Shown: piece by piece, positions 1 to 10,811 of the stretch
How positions within the stretch are numbered: position 1 is the stretch's first letter
Layout of the letters: each line of letters starts with the position of its first letter
Assembly (NCBI GenBank): GCA_027627225.1
Contig: CM051029.1
Location: forward strand, 18,609,656 to 18,673,655
Length of the DNA stretch: 64,000 bases
Direction: 5' to 3'
Source of the DNA: Congeria kusceri
Lineage: Eukaryota; Mollusca; Bivalvia; Myida; Dreissenidae
Program-made: the position numbers and the translations under genes
Notes under the pieces: model-generated
Database searches by the model: none
Told to the model about the DNA's origin: nothing
Seen by the model: only the letters and a program-made list of their open reading frames with translations

Positions 1-139
1 CGATTGATTTGTTTCTGTTATTTTAAAGACCTGTGCGTATACACTTAAAAGGTAATAGAAAAAAACGTCAAATTCTATAGAGACTTTTTGTTTGATTTCA
101 GGTATTCCCGATGTCGTTGAATGACGTAACATTGCTCAC

Positions 140-298
140 CGTTTTCCTGGTCCTCTATGACACGTTGTCGCTGATCCTGTATCGCCTTCAGCCATCTCTC
201 CTTGGTTGCAGCATTCTTTGCATACACCAGGTACCACTTGTCTTTAAACGTCTCGTGGAACTTCCACGCGTTCTTCACAGCCGTGTTGTATTGCTGGT
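140..298 (-). CDS. ARHGEF4-like: Core exon 13: end of the PH domain (last exon in window)
   Basis: The exon is 159 bases. Two bases finish an Asp codon, and the exon ends in phase 1 at a donor (AAAACG|GTGAGC). The acceptor is TTTTTCAG|AC. It reads QQYNTAVKNAWKFHETFKDK then WYLVYAKNAATKERWLKAIQ, including the C-terminal PH helix with its invariant Trp (RWLKAI), and DQRQRVIEDQEN. Reading through the donor would add about 20 residues and a stop near 75, but family members continue after this point (Gly next, then a basic tail), so splicing at 139 is preferred. The true C-terminus is outside the window. Confidence 0.92.
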
Positions 299-758
299 CT
301 GAAAAACATACAAATTATGAGATATAGGCGTGACTAATTTGACCAAAAAAATACACTCACTTAAAGACGGTTTTTTAAACCTGTTAAAGAACTTTTATCC
401 AAAATGTTTTTAAATTTGACAGTGGGCTGTACAAGGGATTATTGAGGAAATTGAGACCTTTGCTACACCTGGCTGGAAAAACGCATTTCATATTAATATC
501 CGGAGAAAAATCGATCAAACATAAATAATGGGGGACTCTTGTACTAAATATGCGCACATTGTTAAACATGCTACAGTTTAAAGGTAATCTTACCCCGTTT
601 TTCTGCTGTATGGTATTTAATGTATTGTAGGCGGAAAGTGCCTTCTTGGATTAGCCTGTGCGGACTGCACTTTACGCACATGCATTAAGCATGGTTTTCC
701 CACATATGTCTTTGATAGTGTGAAGAGTAATATTTGATAGGTATTAAATTGTCCGTAC
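299..758 (-). other. Intron between core exons 12 and 13
   Basis: AT-rich intron. It holds only a partial foldback-element copy (627-705). I see no coding frame or other structure. Confidence 0.8.
627..705. repeat. Foldback element A, truncated copy
   Basis: The stretch has the GGCGGAAAGTGCC, TTAGCCTGTGCGGACTGCA and ACTTTACGCACATGCATTAA blocks of the roughly 262-bp element described at 30,479, with the central palindrome half deleted. Confidence 0.75.
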
Positions 759-843
759 CTTTGCCATCCTCCAGATCTATGATATCACAGTGGTCAAGGT
801 CAATTCGACCTTTGTAGCTGAACACGTGTCGCTTCAACAGGTC
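759..843 (-). CDS. ARHGEF4-like: Core exon 12: PH domain, middle strands
   Basis: The exon is 85 bases: 28 codons plus one base (phase 1 out). The acceptor is TTTCAG|GAC and the donor GGCAAAG|GTACGG. It reads DLLKRHVFSYKGRIDLDHCD then IIDLEDGK, matching the PH strands that follow the CKK of the previous exon. It is short and shows no unusual features. Confidence 0.93.
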
Positions 844-1947
844 CTGAAATAGCAGAGAAATATGATGTCACTTTCAGCTGGCACCGACATTTGTAAATGG
901 CAAACATTTTATCAACAGGATTTTCATTATCAAATAAAACAAGTGATTTTTATGTAAATGTAAGCGATTTGGCCTGAGGTCAAGGGGCCCCCTTGTGAAA
1001 TTACCGATCACAATTCTAAACGTCCTTAAAAATTACCGATCACAATTCTAAACTTCCTTAAAAATTACCGATCACAATTCTAAACTTCCTTAAAAACTAC
1101 CGATCACAATTTTAAACTTCCTTAAAAACTACCGATCACAATTCTAAACTTCCTTAAAAACTACCGATCACAATTTTAAACTTCCTTAAAAACTACCGAT
1201 CACAATTCTAAACTTCCTTAAAAACTACCGATCACAATTTTAAACTGCCTTAAAAACTACCGATCACAATTCTAAACTCCTTAAAAACTACCGATCACAA
1301 TTTTAAACTTCCTTAAAAAACAACTGATATTCTCGCAATTTTAAACCATGAATTTGATCGGCAATGGATTAATGACAACCTTTTAACAAGGTCTTTTTTT
1401 GAGGAATGGAACCCTGCACATTTAAGCCTTCTTGTGTATTTTACTATGCAATCATTATTCAAAATAAAAACGTTTAAACCGAGATATTTTTTTTTAAGAG
1501 TTGAGAAAATGATACAGGCACTAATGTAAAAGGAAGACTATTTCAGTCATTTTTTGGACTTTAAAAAAGTGAACTTGAAGAAGTAAAACAATTGTCTAAA
1601 ATTATACTATTCTAACTTCCCGAACAGCCCATCAAAGACAATGATTTAATTCGTAATCTCTTAAATCATTGTCTTAGATGGACCGTTCGGATTGTTAGAA
1701 AGGTTCTCCGGCAATGACCTACAAGGGCCAGGGGTCACATCCGATTCTGTTAACAGCATTGAGTGACAGTGAAATGTTATGTGGAAATGACCACATTATA
1801 AATATTGAATACTTGAAACTCGTTTCCTATTAAACTGTTGACAGTAGATGTTGTTAACATAACCACAGAATACTCCGTCAGATTTCCCACTTTATTGCAG
1901 TAGATATTGCTAACATAAATACAGAATACTGGAGACATATTTTGCAC
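844..1947 (-). other. Intron between core exons 11 and 12
   Basis: It holds the 31-bp array and, near 1,613-1,705, an inverted pair (CTAACTTCCCGAACAGCCCA against its complement around 1,675-1,700) forming a foldback with arms of about 35-40 bases. No coding frame is seen. Confidence 0.7.
1001..1318. repeat. Tandem repeat, 31-32 bp unit, about 10 copies
   Basis: The unit contains CCGATCACAATTCTAAACTT followed by CCTTAAAAACTA. Copies differ mainly in TTCTAAA versus TTTTAAA, and the last copies alternate between the two variants, suggesting a two-unit higher-order period. Confidence 0.95.
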
Positions 1948-2076
1948 CTTTTTGCAGTAGATGATCTGGTGATCGAAGAGGAAGAAGGACCGTTCTTGGG
2001 CCCAGCCGGCAGAGTTCACCTTGGTCAGCTCCCCGGAGAAGATCAGCTCCGAACTGCCATCCAAGAGGTCAGGGCC
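1948..2076 (-). CDS. ARHGEF4-like: Core exon 11: start of the PH domain
   Basis: The exon has 43 codons, phase 0 at both ends. The acceptor is ATTTCCCCCCAG|GG and the donor AAAAAG|GTGCAA. It reads [20 protein letters not shown], then [20 protein letters not shown] and CKK. These are the first PH strands, and [12 protein letters not shown] is the family wording. The loop between strands 1 and 2 (NSAGWAQ) is where vertebrate members differ from one another. Confidence 0.94.
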
Positions 2077-2342
2077 CTGGGGGGAAATGGAGGGTGAGTT
2101 GGCCATTTTGTAGACAGAGCCATTTATAGGAAAATGTATGCAAGATAAAACAATTTTAAATAGATAAATCATACAAATCACAATGAAAATCTAAAATTTT
2201 TTTGCTCCCTAATTATAATTTGGTAAAGTTAAGAGGCATCATAATTAAAAACAGTACAAATGATTTACCTTTCATGACTTATACATTTAATACCAGTAAT
2301 CCTTATTGCACATGCTTCCTTATTAACCTAATCTTTACCAGT

Positions 2343-3585
2343 ATATGAGAGTTTGATGGACAGACAGAGGATGCGAGACTGGGAGGGGGGGGGGATGCAA
2401 GTGAGGGTGCAAGACAGAGGGTGCGAGAGTGGGGGGTGGGGGTGCAAGAGAGGGTACGAGACAGAGGATGCGAGAGTGTTGGGGGTGCAAGAGAGGGTAC
2501 AAGAGTGGTGAGGGGGGTGCAAGAGAGAGGGTGCAAAGAGTGGGGGAAAGTAGGTGTGAGAGAGGGGTAAGAGAGTGGGGTGGAGAGAGTGCGAGAGTGG
2601 GGTGAGAGGGGGGGAGGGGGAAAGAGAGTTTGAGAGTGAGCAGATTGAGTTCGAGAGTGGGGAGAGAAAAAGTGTGAGAGTGGAGAGGGAGAGAGTGCAA
2701 GAGTGTGTAAGAGAGAATGCGAGAGTAGGGTGAGATAAGCAAGAGTGGGGTGAGAGAGTGCGTGAGTGGGGTGCGAGAGTGCGAGAGTAGGGTGATAGAG
2801 TGCGAGACTGGGGAGGGAGAGTGCGAGACGGGTGAGAAAGTGTACGAGAGAGCAAAAATGGGGACAGAAAGAGTGGAGGGAGAGTGGGGTGAGAGAGAGT
2901 GCACGAGGGGGGGGGGAGAGAGTGGGGAGGGAGAGAGTGGGAGTGAGTGCGAAAGTGGGGTGAGAAAGTGTGCAAGAGGGGGGAGAGAAAGAGTGCATGT
3001 AGAAAATGCGAGAGGGGAGAGAGAGAATGTGAGAGTGGGGGGAGAGTGAGGTTGGTGGGTGGGAACGCACTCTCCCCACTCTATCCCCCCACTTTCACTT
3101 GCACTCTCTCTCCCCACTCGCACTCTTTCACACCCCACTCTCGCATTCTCTACCCCACTTTTGCACTTTCCCCACTCTTTCTCTCTCTCCACTCCCACAC
3201 TCTCCGCACTCTCTCTTCCCCCACTCTCGCGGTCTCCCACTCTTGCACACTCTCTCACCCAACTCTCTCATCCTCTCTCACCCACTCTCACACTCTCTCT
3301 CACCCCACTCTCACCCGACTCTAGCACTCTCACCACTCTCTCTCTCTTGCACCCCACTCTCGGACTCTCTCCCCACTCCCGCACTCTTCTTCTCCTCCAC
3401 TTTCGCACTCTCTCTCAACCCACTCGCGCACTCCCCCCACTATTGCACTCTCTCTCCCCACTCCCGCACTATCTCTTCTCCCCCACTTTCGCACTCTCTC
3501 TCACACCCACTCTAGCACTCTCTCTCCCCCCCACTCTCTCCTCTCTCACACCCTATCTCTTCCCACTCGCTTTGTCACACCCTCA
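2343..3585. repeat. Giant inverted minisatellite: purine-rich half then pyrimidine-rich half
   Basis: Bases 2,343-3,055 are GAGAGTG/GCGAGAGTGGGG-like on the plus strand. From about 3,068 to 3,585 the plus strand flips to CACTCTC/CCCCACTCTCGCAC. The halves are imperfect reverse complements, so one strand can fold into a hairpin hundreds of bases long. Several frames stay open across it only because the units are low in stop codons. The array fills the intron between the DH-end and PH-start exons and begins about 25 bases from the exon 10 donor. Confidence 0.95.
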
Positions 3586-3608
3586 TGCACACCTTCACAT
3601 TTACTTAC

Positions 3609-3866
3609 CTCCCAGTCCACGACGCTGTGCTGCCAGGCTGCAATCTTCTCAATGCTCTCCATCTTCCGTTTCCGTTCGTTGATCAGTCTCGCTATCTTAC
3701 GCATGGCCAACAGTGCCCCCTGAACCTTCTCAAAGTCCGGGTGCTCAGGGGGTGTGTATTTGAGCAGCTCCGCTAACTGTAGTGGGTATTTGCAGATCTT
3801 CTGGACGGGTGTCAGCAGGAAACCTTCCAGGGGGATCTCCACCAGCTCTTGCAGCAGACGACATGC
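3609..3866 (-). CDS. ARHGEF4-like: Core exon 10: C-terminal half of the DH domain
   Basis: The exon has 86 codons, phase 0 at both ends. The acceptor is TTTCCTCCACAG|GC and the donor TGGGAG|GTAAGT. It carries the conserved DH block that forms the GTPase-binding surface ([20 protein letters not shown]), then [20 protein letters not shown], the NERKRK motif and the DH-PH linker helix [17 protein letters not shown]. All residues expected of an active exchange factor in this block are present. The intron on its 3' side begins within a few tens of bases of a giant inverted minisatellite. Confidence 0.95.
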
Positions 3867-3956
3867 CTGTGGAGGAAAGGACACGCATTCAACAGGAAGA
3901 ACAGACAGATTTCTCGTCATTCAATGAAGAATAAATTATGTAGTTAAGAATTTTTT

Positions 3957-4327
3957 TTATCACATGCTATACCTTGTCTCCCGTCCATTACAAATATTTC
4001 TATCTTACACCTGTGTAAGAAAACATTTTGAGCGTTTTCATTGGCTACGTATTCTATGACTGACCAATCGCATGACGTTATTTTGGTGAAATGACGTCGT
4101 CAACATGAAATGACGTCACGTCAGTACACAACTTTGAGAATTTACCAACTTATTTTGGATAAATAAGAAGGGTGTTATTTCGTTTAAAAGCATGTGATAA
4201 AAAAGATCTGACACTCGTTGTCATTTCATACTATTCGTTAGTAAGCTTGCCAAAGGCTCGCTTACTAACAGAATTCCTGAACTCGTTTAATAAAATATGA
4301 TTTGAAATGACAACTTGTGTCAGATCC
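3957..4327. repeat. Compound foldback element B (two nested inverted-repeat units)
   Basis: The outer pair is TTATCACATGCTATACCTTG against the reverse complement near 4,185-4,202. The second pair is GATCTGACACTCGTTGTCAT against its complement near 4,305-4,326. Similar material recurs at 6,766-6,910 (partial) and 21,655-22,050 (opposite orientation). It contains TGACGTCA-like CRE palindromes, probably incidental. Confidence 0.8.
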
Positions 4328-4353
4328 TATATTTGTCATTAATAAGATGATAT

Positions 4354-4727
4354 GCAGTGTTTTTTTCACCTTTTGGGGAAAGGTGGCGGGGCCCTTCAGA
4401 TGGGGAATTGTATGGCAAAAGGGGATTTTTGTTAGAAAAGCATTATTAGTAAATGTAGATGTTTATATTATACTTTGTTACCAAACATTAATAAATCAAT
4501 TGTTTTACTACAAATGAATAACTTAGATAAAATGCATTAACTTGGTTCAATGAAAAATTGCTGGGATATTTTACGAATTTTTGTCTGATTTTGGTCTCTT
4601 TTTTTTCAAAATAAAGCTTACATTCTGAGGGGAATTTTAAGGTTAATATAGGGGAAAAATATATACCTTTTAAGCAGGGGAATGGGGCCGAATTTTGGCC
4701 CCAAATTGGCCATTAAAAAACCACAAT
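4354..4727. repeat. Interspersed repeat C (about 370 bp), copy 1
   Basis: It starts CAGTGTTTTTTTCACC, has AAAGGTGGCGGGGCCCTTCA, and ends GGCCCCAAATTGGCC. Other copies are at 8,526, 13,653, 16,316, 34,706 and 54,741. It has no coding capacity and its ends are not clearly inverted. Confidence 0.9.
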
Positions 4728-4744
4728 GAATATGCCACCTCTAT

Positions 4745-5330
4745 GTCTAGAGCAATCTTTAAAATGAAAGAATCAAAGGACTGTAACTCCTGAATACCAG
4801 TCGTGATTTCGCTGGTGTTCGAAACAGGCCGAGATATTAGTCTCAAATACTTTAATTCAGTTTGGTGAAAACCTAATAAGAACTGTTGGACTTAGACAGC
4901 GCACACAGCTGAAAAGGCTGATTTCAGATATTTCAAGGGCCGTAACTCCAAAGCACCTTCGGTGATTTATCTGATTATCAAACTTGGACTGAGATGTTAC
5001 ACCCACAAAAATGGTCACCAAGTTTGGTGGAAGATCTTATGACAACTGTTGGAGATTGCAAAAGGCTTAAAAGGCCAATTTTAGATAATTCAAGGGTCAT
5101 AACTCTGAAGTGCCTAGGGCGATTTGGTTATATATCGAATTCGGGCGAGATATTATGCCCATAAACATTTGCATCACGTTTGGTGAAGATCATATGAAAA
5201 CTGTTGGGCTTAGAGAAAGGAAAATAATGTAGTCCAATAACTAACAGACGGACAGACAGACCGACATTAGCAAACTCATATACCCCGCAGTCTTCGAATA
5301 ATTTAATCGCACATGGGTCCATGCCTCTAA
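4745..5330. repeat. Degenerate tandem repeat, about 145-bp unit, about 4 copies
   Basis: Units share TCAAGGGCCGTAACTC, a GAGATATTA block, AAGTTTGGTGAA and AACTGTTGGACTTAGA. The array ends with a GACGGACAGACAGACCGACA run, as in many bivalve interspersed repeats (from memory). Confidence 0.75.
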
Positions 5331-5936
5331 ATATTATAGCAGAAAAACTCGCTTGTCTCAGCCACCTTATTTGACAAATTAAAATGGCTTGAAGGACTTT
5401 GGTAAATGAATTTTGTTTGTTTTACATATAGACCTTTTTCTCTTCCCATCTATTTGACAACTTATGGTAGATTAAAGAAAATTGATAGTTTCCTTACAAA
5501 TTTGTGCCAAGTAGTTTTACATTTTGACCTTTGACCTCTAAGTGTGACCTTGACTTGGTTCATGCGCATGACACCGTCTCATTGAGGCAAACATTTGTGC
5601 CTAGTCATTTTAAAATCCCTCCAGGCAAGGCCATCTTTCAGCCTGGACAGGCAAGTGTGATGAATGACGAAACTACGGAATGGCAAATGGTCAAAGCGGC
5701 GACTTTATGTTCCCCAGTAATTTTTCGGGTAGCATAAAAAGAAAGCTCTCCAATTTTTAAATTGTGTTTTTAAGTTAATGCGAAATTTCACTTTCCGTCA
5801 AATTCCCTGATTTTTCATTAACTGTTTCCAAATATAAAAATTCCCTGATTTTTCCCTGTAGGTATTTTTTATCCATTTTCCATAGTCCTTTATTAAAAAT
5901 AAGATACAAGTTGTAACAAAACTTAGTGTTTCTTAC

Positions 5937-6041
5937 CTCGAAGAAATGTTTATACTTGGAGTCCCTGCACAGCTCCTTGAGCTCTTCGCACGCTGACGGA
6001 TGATTGTTGCAATAGTCGGAGTAGATCTCAAACCCCCGCTC
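5937..6041 (-). CDS. ARHGEF4-like: Core exon 9: DH domain segment
   Basis: The exon has 35 codons, phase 0 at both ends. The acceptor is GATTTTAAG|GAG and the donor TTCGAG|GTAAGA. It reads [20 protein letters not shown] then [15 protein letters not shown]. The [10 protein letters not shown] sequence is a strong signature of the Asef/collybistin DH domain. The acceptor is AAG rather than CAG, which is slightly weak. Confidence 0.93.
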
Positions 6042-6209
6042 CTTAAAATCAACAACAGAGCGGGATAGTAACACTATCATGGAAGTTAAAATACTCAAAT
6101 CTCTGCTCACGACAACAAGAACAAGGTGTGAAAGTAATGTTATCTGCATTGAAGTCAAAAGTACCCAAACCTCTACCCTTGACGAGGTCACTAATGGGGA
6201 GAAATTGTG

Positions 6210-6240
6210 TGACGGCGCGGTTAGCTCAGTCGGGAGAAAT
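6210..6240 (+). repeat. tRNA-like head of a truncated SINE
   Basis: GGTTAGCTCAGTCGGGAGA matches a tRNA D-arm/A-box. No matching B-box or acceptor stem follows, so this is a SINE remnant and not a tRNA gene. Confidence 0.5.
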
Positions 6241-7304
6241 TCATACGAAATTACTAGAACTCCGTGTGTCGGATGTGTCGCATGACGGGGCATAACTCAA
6301 GTACGATAAGAGTAATTGTGCCAAAAACCAGACTTAACCTTCCTTTTATGCCTATGAACACTTCCCTCAAGTTTCATAATGACGGCACAAAATCTTCTCA
6401 ATTGTCTGTGCACAAACTGAAGAGGATGTCGCCGTCGCCAAAAGTAACCAATATATAACAAAAAACACTCGAAGCCCTTCTCTTGAAAGTAACAACAAAC
6501 AAATAGTGGTCTTCCTGTACAGAAGTTTACGAGTTAAACGTGCCAAGTTAACAGGGTGCTAATAACTTTGAAGAAATATCCTTCCATTTAAATACCCATT
6601 GTCAATCACATCACTCTCACTCTGTGGATTGATCAACCGGTCCGTGGAACTGTCTTTCGAATGATCAATCATAAAATCAATCATAAAATCAATTAATCAA
6701 TAATAAAATGGGTAATAAAATCAATCATAAAATAAATCAATAACTGATCACATGCTAAAGTTAATTTATCACATGCTATACCTTGTTACCCGTGTAATAC
6801 AACCATTACGAATATTTCTATCTTACACATGTGTAAGAAAACATCTTGAGCGTTTTCATTGGCTACGTATTCTTTGACTGACCAATCGCATTACGTTATT
6901 TTGTTGAAATGACTCAATCACAGACCCACTCAAACATTAGAGGAAGCAAGTTAGCAAATTACCACCAATCAATCATACCAAACTCATTATATCAATCAAT
7001 CATCATTTTAACAACCTCCATTACCACAATTACACAATTGTTGACCCTCTACTAGACACGCACGTTCAACCCTTCAAACAATCCTGAAGTATTCTGACCT
7101 TGCAAAAAAATGACCTGAATTTTTAAACACCTATTTAGTATTTATTATCAAAACTTGACACGCTCACAGTTTTCCATAGACAAAGAACAAATTTTACCGT
7201 TGTTAAATTTCCAATAAAAAACCCCCAAACAGTTTTGAAACTGTAAGATATAGTTCGCGTTGTAACTGCAGAATGTATTGTCAGGTCCAGTTAGAGTCAA
7301 AACA

Positions 7305-7375
7305 ATTTTTGCGTTGTAACAATTTTCGCCTTGTAACAATTTTCGCGTTGTAACAATTTTCGCGTTGTAACAATT
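7305..7375. repeat. Short tandem repeat, 17-18 bp unit, 4 copies
   Basis: TTGTAACAATTTTCGCG repeats about four times. Confidence 0.85.
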
Positions 7376-7615
7376 TTCCCCTTAGCGTTGTTTATCAGCT
7401 GCCAAACAACCATTTATCGTTCTAAAGCCCCGCACATCAGAACTCCAAATCATTGTTTATCGGTTGATAAACAACTATAAATCAAAAAATATTTTTAACC
7501 GTACAATGCAAATAAAAAGTTATATCGTTTTTATCAATTTGTCAATCCCACTGGTAAATCTAAATTATTCAGACAACGCATACAAATTTCAATAACTGAC
7601 AGACGACAGACTTAC

Positions 7616-7792
7616 ATTGTCCAGGAAGCACTGGCCAATCTCGCTCAGGTGCGGACAAACGTCGATACACGTCTCCAGCTCGCTAACGAACTTGCACGCA
7701 AATTTGTATATGGTCTCAATGTTTCCGAAGATCAGCTGAATACGGGATTCTGTGAACATCTCTGTGCGCTTTCTGGCGTGCTGTATGTAGCC
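7616..7792 (-). CDS. ARHGEF4-like: Core exon 8: DH domain, middle helices
   Basis: The exon has 59 codons, phase 0 at both ends. The acceptor is TATTTTTCTCCAG|GG and the donor GACAAT|GTAAGT. It reads GYIQHARKRTEMFTESRIQL then IFGNIETIYKF, a characteristic DH block, and ends PHLSEIGQCFLDN. The block order and spacing agree with ARHGEF4-type DH domains without insertions or breaks. Confidence 0.94.
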
Positions 7793-8303
7793 CTGGAGAA
7801 AAATAAGTGGAATCACATTTGTTATTTTGATATGTTCTTGAATAATTTTAACTACATCTACAAAATTAATTCAAATTCAAACCAAAACATGTTTAAAGTA
7901 TGGAAGAACAGAGTACATAAACCTTAAAGTAACAACTCCATAACAAACCTGAACATCAGTACCATATTTTTTATTGCTCTAAATTTACTTACTTTGACGA
8001 AAATTATATTATTTTTGTTGATCAGACATTTATAAAGGAAATAATGACAGAAACGGTGTATATAAACCTAAAAGTAACAACTCCGTTACAAATCTGAACA
8101 TCAGCATTTTTTTTATTGCTCTAACATTACTTACTTTCACAAAAATTATACTATTTTTCCCCCACCATTATCTTTGGTATAAGTGTAATTTCCAAAGCTG
8201 TGACAAAATTGCTGAATAAGTTATGGATGACTCTGAAATTACCACAAATTTGAAAGACTTGAAAGAAATCTAACATTTTCAAGCAACAAACATTCAAACA
8301 TAC
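7793..8303 (-). other. Intron between core exons 7 and 8
   Basis: AT-rich intron with a direct repeat: AAAGTAACAACTCC..AACAAATCTGAACATCAG at 7,925-8,010 and again at 8,070-8,160 (period about 145 bp). Nothing else is recognised. Confidence 0.7.
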
Positions 8304-8486
8304 TTCTACAACATCTTTCAGATGCTTCACGTATTCTCGTTCGGCGTTGATTATCTCGTTTACAACATTGCTTCGAGCCTGGTCTTTATTTAGGACGCTG
8401 ATACGACGCAGCTTCGGACTGGCCAATAACGGTGCAGCGTAAGATCCATCTATCTCGTCTTCCATTTGGATTTGATTCACCCGTAT
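8304..8486 (-). CDS. ARHGEF4-like: Core exon 7: SH3-DH linker and first DH helix
   Basis: The exon has 61 codons, phase 0 at both ends. The acceptor is TCTGTTTTCAG|ATAC and the donor GTAGAA|GTATGT. It opens IRVNQIQMEDE, the extension after SH3 that is typical of this group, then a variable linker. From about the 38th codon comes the first conserved DH block, NVVNEIINAEREYVKHLKDV, including the Glu of NEI that in Dbl-family proteins contacts switch 1 of the GTPase. Confidence 0.94.
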
Positions 8487-8525
8487 CTGAAAACAGATTA
8501 AAATAATTTTGAACACGCTACATTA

Positions 8526-8903
8526 CAGTGTTTTCTTCACCTTTGAGAGGAAAGGTGGCGGGGCCCTTTTGACGGGGAATTTTACGGCAAAAGGGGAATT
8601 GTTTTTCTATGAAGCATTATAACACTTTTATATTCTACTTTGTTATAAAACATTAATAAATTGTTTTGCTACAAATGATAACTTAGATCATGCAAAACTT
8701 GGTTTGAAAAAAAAAAAATGCTGGGATCGTTTACAAAAATTCCTCTATCTTAGTCAATTTTCGTCCGATTTTGGTCAAGTTTTTTTAAAACTAAAGCTTG
8801 CATTCTAAGGGGAAATTTAAGTTAAATATAGGGGAAAAATATATACTTTATAAGAACGGGAATGGGGCCGAATTTCGCCCCCAAATTGGCCCTAAAAAAA
8901 CAC
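8526..8903. repeat. Interspersed repeat C, copy 2
   Basis: Same orientation as the copy at 4,354. It has the GGAAAGGTGGCGGGGCCC head and CCCCCAAATTGGCCC tail. Confidence 0.9.
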
Positions 8904-9020
8904 AGCATTATGATATTTGGATGATGAATTGAAGGTTTAGGGAAGCAATATAAGATACTATCAAGCAGTTCATATCAAATATATAAATTAACATTAGTCA
9001 AATGCACCATGAAATTAGAT

Positions 9021-9290
9021 ATGAAGTGCGTCGTGGGAAAACCGGTCATAATGCATGTGCGTAAAGCATCGCCCCGGATCAGCACGTGCAGTCCGCACAG
9101 GGTAATCCAGGATGGCACTTTGCGCCTACAGTGGATTTATGTTTAGAAGGGACTTGAAACAGAAAATACCATAAAAGCGGAAAGTGCCATCCCGGATAAG
9201 CCTGTGCAGACTGCACAGGCTGATCCGGGACAAAGCTTTACGCACATGCATTAAGTTCGGTTTTTCCACAACGCGGCTCACATGAGTATA
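9021..9290. mobile_element. Foldback element A, full-length diverged copy
   Basis: It starts GTGCGTCGTGGGAAAACCGG and ends with the inverted CCGGTTTTTCCACAACGCGG. The internal GCAGACTGCACAGGCT palindrome is present. No coding capacity. Confidence 0.88.
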
Positions 9291-9933
9291 GCAGGTAATT
9301 GCCTAGTTTAGGTAATATTTGGTGAGGCATAGGATTATATACAGCATGGCTAAATGACTGCAACTTGTGCATTTTTTATTTTGTTTCTATTTATTTTAAA
9401 CTTAACTCTTCAGCATTTTATAACTTACACTGCTTACTCTGCAACAACCTTCAAGTAGAGGTACCATGCAATTTCTCATTTAAAGGTGCAAAACTCCCAT
9501 TAAATACTTACAACAACAGTAACAATATCTTCACTTAAAGTTTGTATATATGACTGTATGACATCAATTATTAATTAAAATAAAGCAGCTGAAAGTGATC
9601 AAATAACTTGAAATCATATAGAAAACAGAACAATAATGAAGTAAACTCTAAAATTTGAACGAATAAACAAACATGTTTGTCGACTTTTGCTTTGTTTATA
9701 AGTGGTGTGTCTTGTAAGAGTATCAAATATTTAAAGGAGTTATTGGCGACACAGTCAACAACTATTTTGCTATTAAAACTAGCCTAATTATGTGTTTTAC
9801 AACAATGACTATTCTTAACTTTTCTACCAGTTTAAATCAAAGTATATGGTAATTTACTTTATCGTATTGTTTTAATTCATGTCACTTTGTTGTACGATAG
9901 TACACACACACTGAGTGTCAAGAATATACATAC

Positions 9934-10107
9934 CCGGACAAAAGCGGCCGGGAACCATCCCTCCCGGTCCTCTATGACCCCGAACCACCAGTCCCGGTCG
10001 GCCATGTCTACAACCTCAATCACGTCCTGGGCCCGGAAACCGAGCTCCTCCGGGTCCATAGTGATGTGGTCCCATAGAGCCTCCGCGTATGTCAGGTTGT
10101 CCTCGTC
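9934..10107 (-). CDS. ARHGEF4-like: Core exon 6: SH3 domain
   Basis: The exon has exactly 58 codons, phase 0 at both ends. The acceptor is CTACTTGCTCCAG and the donor CCGG|GTATGT. It encodes essentially the whole SH3 domain: ALWDH with the aromatic ligand-pocket start, an acidic RT loop (TMDPEELGF), DVIEVVD, the WW pair of the n-Src/distal region (DRDWWFGV), EDREGWFP and the terminal AAFVR. These are hallmarks of the SH3 in ARHGEF4, ARHGEF9 and SPATA13. In Asef this domain packs on the DH/PH unit and blocks GTPase access until released. A 36-bp minisatellite begins some 25 bases upstream of the exon, close to its acceptor. Confidence 0.95.
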
Positions 10108-10129
10108 CTGGAGCAAGTAGGGAGGATAG

Positions 10130-10755
10130 GGGGTTATATGAGCTGTGTATATAGCTCTGACGCATTGACCCGACACTCGTGAACTCAATAGCTCTGATGC
10201 ATGGACCTGACACTTGTGAACTCAATAGCTCTGATGCATTGACCTGACACTTATGAACTCAATAACTCTGATGCATTGACCTGACACTTGTGAACTCTAT
10301 AGCTCTGATGCATTGACCTGACACTCGTGAACTCAATAGCCCTGACGCATTGACCTGACACTTGTGAACTCAATAGCTCTGATGCATTGACCTGACACTC
10401 GTGAACTTATAGCTCTCATACATTGACCTGACACTTGTGAACTCAATAGCTCTGATGCATTGACCTGACACTCGTGAACTTATAGCTCTCATACATTGAC
10501 CTGACACTTGTGAACTATAGCTCTGATGCATTGACCTGACACTTGTGAACTCTATAGCTTTGATACATTTACATGACATTCATGAACTCTACAGCTATGA
10601 TGCATTGACCTGACACTCATGAAGTCTTTAGCTCTGATGCATTGACCTGACACTCGTAAACTCTTTAGCTCTGATGCATTGACCTGACACTTGTAAACAT
10701 TTGGCTCTGATACATTGACCTCACACTTGTAAACTCTATTGCTTTGATACTGACT
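10130..10755. repeat. Minisatellite, 36-37 bp unit, about 17 copies
   Basis: The unit reads ATAGCTCTGATGCATTGACC then TGACACTTGTGAACTCA. It starts about 25 bases from the SH3 exon acceptor and becomes more diverged with distance from it. Reading frames across it are artefacts. Confidence 0.95.
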
Positions 10756-10811
10756 CAATAATTATGATAGCTGATGTGAACTTTTGTTTTTATTTCAAAA
10801 ACATACTTAAG

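Larger units (their letters stand above)
3867..5936 (-). other. Intron between core exons 9 and 10
   Basis: Filled by a compound foldback (3,957-4,327), a 370-bp interspersed repeat (4,354-4,727), a degenerate 145-bp tandem repeat (4,745-5,330) and unassigned AT-rich DNA to 5,936. No coding frame is supported. Confidence 0.75.
6042..7615 (-). other. Intron between core exons 8 and 9
   Basis: It holds a tRNA-like fragment (6,210-6,240), a partial foldback B copy (6,766-6,910), AATCAATAAAAT-type simple repeats (6,660-6,745) and a 17-bp GCGTTGTAACAATTTTC repeat (about 7,305-7,375). No coding frame is supported. Confidence 0.7.
8487..9933 (-). other. Intron between core exons 6 and 7
   Basis: It contains interspersed repeat C copy 2 and foldback A (9,021-9,290). 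The remaining roughly 640 bases are AT-rich with no recognised feature. Confidence 0.75.

Noticed and set aside
75..139. Stop codon about 20 residues after the PH domain as the real C-terminus
   Set aside because: A consensus donor (G|GTGAGC) at 139 lies where family members have an exon border followed by a conserved tail, so the read-through is judged intronic, though retention could create a short isoform.
2303..3682. Several Ser/Pro/His/Leu-rich frames of 100-300 codons on both strands
   Set aside because: All lie in the inverted purine/pyrimidine minisatellite, which lacks stop codons by composition.
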